From the NCBI GenBank assembly GCA_027483175.1, contig JAIXVE010000127.1:1-32989 (forward strand): a DNA stretch of 32,989 nucleotides, given 5' to 3'. The notes under the pieces are model-generated. The model worked only from the letters and a program-made list of their open reading frames with translations, did no database searches and was not told where the DNA came from. The position numbers and the translations under genes were made by a program. Below are positions 8,743-15,883 of this stretch, piece after piece (the first letter of the stretch is position 1; each line of letters starts with the position of its first letter). The stretch comes from Verrucomicrobiaceae bacterium (GTDB lineage Bacteria > Verrucomicrobiota > Verrucomicrobiia > Verrucomicrobiales > V1-33).

Positions 8743-9413
8743 TGAACTGGCTCCGGCTTTACATCACCGTGGAAGGCCAGGCAGAGAAGGCGTTCGCAGA
8801 TCAGGCGCTCACTCCTCACCTCGCAAACTACAACATCGAAGTGAAGCCCCGTGTGGTGCTGACCAATCGGAAACTCGGCAAGCGCGGAGGCATTCTCGAC
8901 TTCGCCAGGATCAAAGGCGACCTCACTCGCCTCATGCATCAGGACCAGCACCCCGAGGCACGCTTCACCACCATGATCGACTTCTACGCGCTTCCCGCTG
9001 CCTTTCCTGGCTGGGCGGAGGCACGCAGCAGGAATAGCCCCGTCGAGCGAGTACGTGTGCTAGAAGCAGCCTTGCACTCTCAGTTTGGTGACAACCGCTT
9101 TCATCCATACATCCAGCTCCACGAATTTGAGGCCTTGCTCTACTGTGATCTCACAGAGCTTCAGTGCCGGTTGACCAATGCAGAGCGTGGCATTGCTGCC
9201 CTTCAACATGAGGTCAGGAACCTTGCGCCGGAAGACATCAACGATGGTGAGCACACTGCGCCCAGCAAACGCATCATCAATCACCTGCCCGTTTATGAAC
9301 GTAGCAAGGTACGAGTCGGCGCTCCAGCCGCTGCCGCCATCGGCCTGCCCGCCTTGCGGGCGAAGTGCCCGCATTTCCACGACTGGCTCTGCCGACTGGA
9401 GCGCCTCGCGTGA
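8742..9413 (+). CDS. DUF4276 family protein, putative effector partner of the ATPase
   Basis: The protein is 223 aa, starting at the ATG that shares its A with the upstream TGA (8740-8742). It matches the DUF4276 pattern along its length: LYITVEGQAEKAF at the start, TTMIDFYALPAAFPGW in the middle, HPYIQLHEFEALLYCD, and a C-terminal KCPHFHDWLCRLE. The glutamate in VEGQxE and the Asp in MIDFY recall TOPRIM-like nuclease motifs, but no clear DxD is present, so nuclease activity is only suggested. DUF4276 genes often sit directly after an AAA ATPase like the one here. Codon use matches that ATPase and not the flanking genes. A defence role is inferred from the pairing. Confidence 0.85.
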   Translation: MNWLRLYITVEGQAEKAFADQALTPHLANYNIEVKPRVVLTNRKLGKRGGILDFARIKGDLTRLMHQDQHPEARFTTMIDFYALPAAFPGWAEARSRNSPVERVRVLEAALHSQFGDNRFHPYIQLHEFEALLYCDLTELQCRLTNAERGIAALQHEVRNLAPEDINDGEHTAPSKRIINHLPVYERSKVRVGAPAAAAIGLPALRAKCPHFHDWLCRLERLA

Positions 9414-9503
9414 ACTGCGGCTTTGCATCCCTCCACCACCCCCCAAAAAAATTCCCCAAGGTTCTCGTAATCGGCCGCTCCCCGCCGCCGAACAGAGGGA
9501 CCT

Positions 9504-12500
9504 ATGACTCCTCCGCGCCCGTCCGTCATCCATCCCGCCAACCCACTCCGGCTGCCGCTCGTCCTCTGCTTCCTCGCCACCTGCACCCGGCTCGCCGCCA
9601 TCTCTGAATTTCAGGACGGTCAGGTCTTCTCCGCCCGCTTCGGCCACACCGACAACCCGCGCTTCGTCTCCCCCAGCGCCATGGCTGTCGACCCCGCCAC
9701 CGGCAAACTCTTCGTCGCTGACTGGAACGGCGACCGCGTCCTCCGCTACAGTTCCGCTCAGAAACTGGCCGAAAACGGCGAGCCGGAAGCCGTCTTCGGT
9801 CAGCGCACCGTCGCCGAAACCCTCCGCCAGGACTCCATCGTCTCCACCACCCTCCGCGGCCCCGCCGCCCTCGCGTGGGACCACGGCTCACTCTGGGTCG
9901 CTGAATTCAAAACGCGCCGCGTCGTCCGCTTCAACGACGCCGCCAACGCCGCCAGCGGCACCCCCGCCGCCCAGGTCCTCGGATACCCGGACTTCGCCAA
10001 GGGCACGCTCGACTACCACTCTCCCTACCCACCACTAACCGCCACCACCGGCTGGGCCTTCGGGCTCGCCGTCGACACCGCCGGATCGCTCTGGCTCTCT
10101 CAAGGCTCGCGCGTCATCCGCTTCGATAGCGCTAGATTCCGCGGCAACATGCCCTCAGCCGACGGCGTCCTCGGTCAGCCGGACCTCGTCACCGACGACG
10201 GCTCCACCCTCGCCTCCCCCAACAAATTCTTCGCCCGCACCATCGCCGCTCACGGCAGCACGCTCTGGATCATGGACGAAAACAACGCCCGCATCCTCCG
10301 TTTCGACAACGCCCGCACTCTCCCTGACAACGCCCCTGCCAGCGGCGTCCTCGGCGCGCCAGACCTCCTCACCAAAGGCGGCGGCCTCACCGCCCAGCTC
10401 ATCGGCAACAGCGGTGCCCTCTCCTTCGACCCCGCAGGAAATCTCCTCCTCGCCGACTACAACAACTACCGGGTCCTCCGCTGGCGCGCCGCCTCCCTCC
10501 TCTCCAACGGCGCTTCCGCCGACTCCGTCTTCTGGCAACCCGATTTCACCTCCAGTCTCCAGAACATCCTGCCCGCCAGCATCCTCGCCGACACCGACGG
10601 CCGATTCTTCGTCAACGACCTCAACAGCCGCCGCATCCTCCGCGTCGAATCCTCTCCCGCCACCCCCTTCACAGGCTCCCCCGCCGTCATCTCCCGTCTC
10701 TCCGAACAGTCCGACAACTTCGTCTCCGAACAACACCTCGAAGACCCCGCCGGCATCGCCATCGACCCGATCTCCGGCAAGGTCTTCATCACCGACCGCA
10801 AACACCACCGCGTCCTCCGGTTCCCTAACTGGCAGGCACTCCGCGAGGGCATCGCCGCAGAATGGGTCATCGGCCAGCCCGACCTCCGCACCGACGCCAC
10901 CGGCCCCGCCACCCGCAGCAATCTGAAACTCCCGCGCGGGCTCGCATTCTCAACCACAGGCCACCTCTTCATCGCCGACACCGGTCACCACCGCATCCTT
11001 CGCTTCGCTAACGCCGCCACCCGTTCCGATCCCAGCCCGGATGCCGACGCCGGATGCCACTTCGGTCAGCCTGACTTCTCCTCGGAATTCCCCAGCATCA
11101 GCAGCACCGGCCTCGATACCCCCGCCGCCGTCGCCATCGACGCCACCAACCACCTCTGGGTCGCCGACCAGCTCAATCACCGGGTCCTCAAATTCAACAA
11201 CGCCACCGCCTCCGCCCCCGATCGCTCCGCAGACCTCGTCGTCGGCCAATCCAGTCTCAACGGCTTCAACTGGGGCACCGCCGCTAACCAGTTCACCGAA
11301 CCCGTCAGCATCGCCCTCGACCCCGCCGGCCGTCTCTGGGTCGCCGACTCCCGCAATCACCGGGTCCAGCGCTTCGACAACGCCGCTTCCCTCCCTTCCG
11401 CCAACGCCTCCGCCTCCAACTCCCTCGGCCAGGCCTCCCCTGCATCCGCCAATCTCATCCCTCACAATGTCTGCGGCATCTACTATCCGGAAGCCGTCTC
11501 CTCCGGCCCGGACGGTTCCATCTTCGTCGCCGACAGCGGCTACCACCGCGTCCTCCAGTACCGCGCCGAGGACGTCGGCTCCACCGACCGCATCCTCCCC
11601 CACCGCGTCCTCGGTCAGCCCAATCTCTCACGCCAACGTCTCTACGACGACCACTACTCCGGCGGCCACCTCGAAACCCCGCTCCGCTCGCCTCAGGCCC
11701 TCGCCGTCGCACCAAACGGTTCCCTGCTCATCGCCGAACCATGGCGCCACTCCATCCTCGTCGCCTCCCCAGCCATCGTCGACTCTGACAACGACGGCTG
11801 GCTCGATGCCGCAGAAATCGACCACGGCTCCAATCCCGCCTCCGCCACCAGCACTCCCGCCACCTCCGGCCCAGGCAGCTTCGCTCTCAACTTCTCCGGC
11901 CGTGTCCCCGACGGCGTCGTTTCCTCCGACCTCGAAATCCCATTCCTAACTTACGCCGGCATCGTCCTCCAGCAGCAATGGCTCAATGTCAGCCCCGACC
12001 TCACCGGCGGCTACCCCTATACCAAGGGCTACAACGAGGTCGTCTTCAATATCCAGTCCTCCGGCGCCGCCGACCTCGCCCTCGCTCAGCCCGGCCAACC
12101 GCTCCCAACCGACGGCAGCTCCCGCCTCATGCACGGTTCCATGATCTGCTCCCCCGACACGCGCTGCGTCGCCGACCTCTATAACATCCCATGGCAGTCC
12201 TACGATGTCTGCGTCTACTTCGACGGCCCCGCCCCGGACAACCGCTCCGACTTCACCGTCACGTCCCTGACAAAATCTGAATCCCTCACCGGTCTGCGCG
12301 ACATCACCGACTGGAACGTCGCCGGCGAATCCGGCAGCTTCGTCGCTGTCCAGTCCAACGGAGCCGCCGGCAATGTCGCCATCTTCAAAAACCACTCCGG
12401 CGGCCGTCTCCGCATCGTCGGCCGCGCCGGCGTCGGCGGCACCAGCGCCGCCATCAACGCCATCCAGATCATCAGCCACGGCCGCGTCCGCATCATCTCA

Positions 12501-12710
12501 CTCGTCCCCTCCCCCCAACTCACCGCCACCTCCGTCACATGGGATGCCCTCCCCGGCCGCTTCTACTCGCTCCAATCCTCCTCCGACCTCCGCTCATGGC
12601 AGAACGTCGCCACCCGCCTTTCCCCGCTCCCACTCGATCAAGGCCACGGCGCCTTCACCCAGCAGCACGCTGCCGCCCCCAAACGCTTCTACCGCGTCAT
12701 CATGGAATAA
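9504..12710 (+). CDS. Secreted NHL-repeat protein with C-terminal verrucomicrobial-type module
   Basis: The protein is 1068 aa; an AGAGGGA ribosome-binding site lies just ahead of the ATG. A signal peptide (about residues 14-32) is followed by 12 NHL-type strands, for example LFVADWNGDRVLRY, LWVADQLNHRVLKF and LWVADSRNHRVQRF, alternating with VLGQPDL-like segments. Twelve repeats would fit two six-bladed propellers (inference). A calcium-binding DSDNDGWLDAAE loop comes next, then a beta-rich domain of unknown type. The C-terminal module FYSLQSSSDLRSW...KRFYRVIME is shared with the next gene. The protein is probably exported and surface-bound. No enzymatic motif was seen. Codon use returns to the C-ending native style straight after the DUF4276 gene. 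Confidence 0.88.
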   Translation: MTPPRPSVIHPANPLRLPLVLCFLATCTRLAAISEFQDGQVFSARFGHTDNPRFVSPSAMAVDPATGKLFVADWNGDRVLRYSSAQKLAENGEPEAVFGQRTVAETLRQDSIVSTTLRGPAALAWDHGSLWVAEFKTRRVVRFNDAANAASGTPAAQVLGYPDFAKGTLDYHSPYPPLTATTGWAFGLAVDTAGSLWLSQGSRVIRFDSARFRGNMPSADGVLGQPDLVTDDGSTLASPNKFFARTIAAHGSTLWIMDENNARILRFDNARTLPDNAPASGVLGAPDLLTKGGGLTAQLIGNSGALSFDPAGNLLLADYNNYRVLRWRAASLLSNGASADSVFWQPDFTSSLQNILPASILADTDGRFFVNDLNSRRILRVESSPATPFTGSPAVISRLSEQSDNFVSEQHLEDPAGIAIDPISGKVFITDRKHHRVLRFPNWQALREGIAAEWVIGQPDLRTDATGPATRSNLKLPRGLAFSTTGHLFIADTGHHRILRFANAATRSDPSPDADAGCHFGQPDFSSEFPSISSTGLDTPAAVAIDATNHLWVADQLNHRVLKFNNATASAPDRSADLVVGQSSLNGFNWGTAANQFTEPVSIALDPAGRLWVADSRNHRVQRFDNAASLPSANASASNSLGQASPASANLIPHNVCGIYYPEAVSSGPDGSIFVADSGYHRVLQYRAEDVGSTDRILPHRVLGQPNLSRQRLYDDHYSGGHLETPLRSPQALAVAPNGSLLIAEPWRHSILVASPAIVDSDNDGWLDAAEIDHGSNPASATSTPATSGPGSFALNFSGRVPDGVVSSDLEIPFLTYAGIVLQQQWLNVSPDLTGGYPYTKGYNEVVFNIQSSGAADLALAQPGQPLPTDGSSRLMHGSMICSPDTRCVADLYNIPWQSYDVCVYFDGPAPDNRSDFTVTSLTKSESLTGLRDITDWNVAGESGSFVAVQSNGAAGNVAIFKNHSGGRLRIVGRAGVGGTSAAINAIQIISHGRVRIISLVPSPQLTATSVTWDALPGRFYSLQSSSDLRSWQNVATRLSPLPLDQGHGAFTQQHAAAPKRFYRVIME

Positions 12711-12802
12711 CCAGATCGCTTCACACCAGAACAACCACCCATCCTCACACGATTTCCCGAAATCTCCCGTAATCGCCCATCCCAACCCACCGAACCATCA
12801 CG

Positions 12803-14692
12803 ATGTCTCCTCTCTCCTTCCTCCCCACCCGCCACTCGCTCCGCCGGATCGCTCTCCTCGGCTCCCTCCCCGCCGCTCTCGCCTCCGCAACCCCCACCGC
12901 CATCATCACCTCCACCAACCCCGGCGTCGTCGAACAAGGACCCTTCCCCAACCTGATTAGCGGCGGCCTCTCGCCCGCCCGTCTCGAATTCACCATCTCC
13001 CTATCCGAACCCGCCCCCGCCAACTGCCGCTTCGAATACTCTTTCGGCTTCCCGGAATCCTATCAGCCTCCCCTCACCCCCGGAAAAGACATCGTCTGGG
13101 AGTTCACGCCCTCACACCCTCGACCTGGCCTCATCGAAATCCCCCCCGGAGTCACCACCGCTTCCTTCTCATGGCTCATCCAGCCCGATGGCTTCCAGGA
13201 ACCAGACTCCGAATACGCCAAACTCACCTTCCACAGCCCCAGAAACCTCACCCTCGCCACTTCCTCCATCACCGCTAAAGTCACCGACGACGACGGCCCC
13301 GTCTTCATCCAGGCTCTCGCCACCGGCAAACACCGCCTCACCACTGGCGAAATCGAAGACGCCGGGGTCCGCTACTTCCTCTACTCCCTCAACGGGCTCA
13401 ACTCAGCCCACGCCACCAACCGTCCCATCAGCTCTTCCTCCATCGTCCCCGGCCGCCAGCCCGACTCCACTCTCCACCTCGGTTCCTACATCGAGGGCAC
13501 CCACCTCGGCAGCCAGTTCACCGGATCCGGCCCCGGCAACACCGGCATCTCCGCAGCCGTCGGCGATGTCACCGGCGACGGCGTCCCGGAAGCCGTCTTC
13601 GGCTCCGCTCCCGGTCTCAGATCCCTCGTCGTCGTCGTCAACACCGTCACCAATCAGCAAATCACTCAGTTCCAACCCTACGGCGACTTCACCGGCGGTG
13701 TCCACGTCGCCATCGGCGATGTCAACGGCGACGGCCGCGACGACATCATCACCGGCCCCGGCTCCGGCGGCGGCCCCCACCTCCGCGCCTTCGACCTCGG
13801 CCCCGTCATCGCCAACTCCAGCCCCCCAGGCCTCCTCCGCGACTTCTTCCTCCCCCACGCCCCGTCCTTCACGGGCGGCATCCGCGTCGCTTCCGGCGAC
13901 GTCGATCGCGACGGCTATGACGACATCATCTACGGCTTCGGCCCCGGCGGCGATCCGGAAGCCGGGGTCTACAGCGGCCGTCTCAGCTCCCTCAACAACG
14001 TCGGCGGCCCGCCCCTCTTCATCACCACCGTCTACGGCGCTGACTTCCGCGGCGGGGTCTGGGTCGCCTCCGGCGATTACGACAAAGACGGCTACGCAGA
14101 CATCGTCACCGGTGCAGGCGAAGGCGGTGGCCCCCACGTCCGCGTCATCAGCCCGCACCTCAACACCCCACTCGACAGCTTCTTCGTCCCCGCACCATCT
14201 AACACCTTCCCAGGCGTCAAGGTCGGTAATGTCCCCTTCGAAAAACAAGGCTTCGGCTTCACGTCACGCTCAACCTTCTTCATGGCCCAGGCACCCACCT
14301 ACGGCAGAGCCATCTACCACGATCGCAGTGGCCCCGATCTCCCCATGGGCCAGGACGCCTCCATCGGCATCGGCTACGGAGGAGCCGGCACCTACTACTC
14401 CCCCTTCAGCATCGCCAGCATCGGTGCCTCCCCCGAACCAGCATGGCCCGCCCTCCCACCAGCCACGCTCCCCGTCATCTCCCTCACCAAATCAGCACAA
14501 GGCCTCGAACTCCGCATCTCCACCGAACAAGGCGCCTTCTACGACCTCGAAATCTCCACCGATCTCCGCTCATGGCAACGCGCCGACAGCTACATCGGCG
14601 ATGGCCTCGACAGAGTCATCAATGTCTCCCCGCTCAACGGCACCCCTCCCACCCGCTTCTTCCGCGCCGTCAGCACCGACCATCGTTACTAA
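12803..14692 (+). CDS. Secreted Calx-beta/FG-GAP repeat protein
   Basis: The protein is 629 aa. A signal peptide (about residues 10-29, ending LASA) leads into a Calx-beta-like domain (PARLEFTISLSEPAPA to ITAKVTDDDGP). Four FG-GAP/VCBS repeats follow, each with a calcium loop: GDVTGDGVPE, GDVNGDGRDD, GDVDRDGYDD and GDYDKDGYAD, interleaved with GGGPH motifs. The C-terminus FYDLEISTDLRSW...TRFFRAV matches the end of the NHL protein 92 bp upstream, which suggests the two are handled by the same export or anchoring route. It is likely an extracellular structural or adhesion protein; no catalytic motif was seen. Confidence 0.87.
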   Translation: MSPLSFLPTRHSLRRIALLGSLPAALASATPTAIITSTNPGVVEQGPFPNLISGGLSPARLEFTISLSEPAPANCRFEYSFGFPESYQPPLTPGKDIVWEFTPSHPRPGLIEIPPGVTTASFSWLIQPDGFQEPDSEYAKLTFHSPRNLTLATSSITAKVTDDDGPVFIQALATGKHRLTTGEIEDAGVRYFLYSLNGLNSAHATNRPISSSSIVPGRQPDSTLHLGSYIEGTHLGSQFTGSGPGNTGISAAVGDVTGDGVPEAVFGSAPGLRSLVVVVNTVTNQQITQFQPYGDFTGGVHVAIGDVNGDGRDDIITGPGSGGGPHLRAFDLGPVIANSSPPGLLRDFFLPHAPSFTGGIRVASGDVDRDGYDDIIYGFGPGGDPEAGVYSGRLSSLNNVGGPPLFITTVYGADFRGGVWVASGDYDKDGYADIVTGAGEGGGPHVRVISPHLNTPLDSFFVPAPSNTFPGVKVGNVPFEKQGFGFTSRSTFFMAQAPTYGRAIYHDRSGPDLPMGQDASIGIGYGGAGTYYSPFSIASIGASPEPAWPALPPATLPVISLTKSAQGLELRISTEQGAFYDLEISTDLRSWQRADSYIGDGLDRVINVSPLNGTPPTRFFRAVSTDHRY

Positions 14693-14784
14693 CACCTCAC
14701 CTCCCATTTTCCCCGTTTTCGAACTCGCCCTCCTCCACTCCCAGGCCCTATTCTCACAGAATACCCGCGCGCTCACCACGCCCC

Positions 14785-15405
14785 ATGACCACCCTCGACC
14801 CTCCCAGCCTCCAACCCACCCGGCACAGTCTCCTCAGCCGGCTCCGAGACTGGAATAATCAGGACTCATGGCAGGAATTCTTCAACACCTACTGGAAACT
14901 CATCTACGCCGTCGCCCGCAAATCAGGCCTCGACGACCAGGAAGCTCAGGACGCCGTCCAGGACACCATCCTCTGCGTCGCCAAAGAAATGGCCGACTTC
15001 AAATACGACCGCTCCAAGGGCCGCTTCAAAGCATGGCTCAAAACCATCACGCGCCGCCGCGTCGCAGACATCCTCCGCCGCCGCTACCGCGAACAGCCAC
15101 CTGACAAAGTCGTCGCCCTCGACGCCGCCGCCGTCGCCAACCTCGAAGACCCAGCCATGGCCCAGCTCGACGCCACATGGGACGCAGAATGGCAGCAGCA
15201 CATCGTCGCCGCCGCCCTCGACCGCGTCCGCCGTACCTGCCCCCCACTCCAGTTCCAGATCTTCGAACTCACCACCATCCAGGGCCACCCACCAGCAGAC
15301 GTCGCCCGCGTCCTCAAGGTCTCCAGAGTCTCCGTCCACGTCACCAACTTCCGCGTCCGCAAAATGCTCCGCGCCAGCATCCAACTCCTCGAAGAACGCG
15401 GCTGA
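14785..15405 (+). CDS. ECF-type RNA polymerase sigma factor
   Basis: The protein is 206 aa from ATG 14785; the frame is open further upstream but overlaps the previous gene. Region 2 is clear (WQEFFNTYWKLIYAVARKSGL, AQDAVQDTILCVAKEM, GRFKAWLKTITRRRVADILRRR). Region 4 has a helix-turn-helix (PPADVARVLKVSRVSVHVTNFRVR) near the C-terminus. Small ECF factors of this type often accompany Ser/Thr kinases in PVC genomes; here it follows the secreted repeat-protein genes by 92 bp. No anti-sigma factor gene is adjacent, so kinase-based or transcriptional control is likely (inference). Confidence 0.88.
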   Translation: MTTLDPPSLQPTRHSLLSRLRDWNNQDSWQEFFNTYWKLIYAVARKSGLDDQEAQDAVQDTILCVAKEMADFKYDRSKGRFKAWLKTITRRRVADILRRRYREQPPDKVVALDAAAVANLEDPAMAQLDATWDAEWQQHIVAAALDRVRRTCPPLQFQIFELTTIQGHPPADVARVLKVSRVSVHVTNFRVRKMLRASIQLLEERG

Positions 15406-15563
15406 CCCATCCCACCCAGCGATCCCTAACAGCATCGCCGACCTGCCCCCGCCGCCGCCCCATCCGCCGCCCGGGCACCCCACCACACCCCATCCCCTCC
15501 ACGCACCGCGCCCATCCGCTCAGTGCGCTGCAATACCTCGTGCCCGCAACTCGCCCGCCTCCA
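15406..15563. other. C-rich intergenic stretch, nothing recognised
   Basis: First part of the 478-bp gap between the sigma factor and the metalloprotease. It is C-rich, with no hairpin or gene that could be supported. The tandem array starts at 15564. Confidence 0.6.
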
Positions 15564-15731
15564 CATTCCTCTGCCTCTCCCTCTCCTCCTCCGCATTCCT
15601 CTGCCATCCATTCCCCTGCCTCTCCCTCTCCTCCTCCGCATTCCTCTGCCATCCATTCCCTTGCCTCTCCCTCTCCTCCCCCGCATTCCCCTCCCCCTCA
15701 TTCCCTTTCCTCCCCCTCCGCATTCCCGGGG
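15564..15731. repeat. Pyrimidine-rich tandem array, 45-bp units (30+15), second locus
   Basis: Units start CATTCCTCTGCC or a close variant and alternate 30 nt (15564-15593, 15609-15638, 15654-15683) with 15 nt (15594-15608, 15639-15653, 15684-15698). Degenerate units run to about 15731. The short unit is CATTCCTCTGCCATC twice. Unit lengths, order and core match the array at 4317, and both arrays sit upstream of a plus-strand gene. Being multiples of three, they leave open frames on both strands, but these look non-coding. Function is unknown. Confidence 0.85.
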
Positions 15732-15803
15732 CGTTTCCCCAAACCATTCCTCCCCCCACAGGCGCTTCCCTCAGTCACTTCCCACTTCACCCACCCTTTC
15801 CAC

Positions 15804-15840
15804 TTGCGCTCAATCTGAATTTCTGTAATTTTTATAAATA
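15804..15840 (+). promoter_or_regulatory. AT-rich segment, candidate promoter of the metalloprotease gene
   Basis: The stretch from about 15811 to 15841 is strikingly AT-rich in a GC-rich window. TTGCGC (15804-15809) and TAATTT (15826-15831) are 16 bp apart; TATAAA lies at 15833. The ATG follows at 15884. Assignment to particular boxes is uncertain. Confidence 0.35.
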
Positions 15841-15883
15841 CCACAAACCTTCGCCCTCCTTCTCCACCTCAAAGCCCATTCCC

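Noticed and set aside
15520-15828. Small repetitive ORFs across the array (IPLP-type on plus, GNGWQRNAEEER-type on minus)
   Set aside because: The units are multiples of 15 nt, so open frames arise on both strands by default; no ribosome-binding site or conserved extent supports translation.
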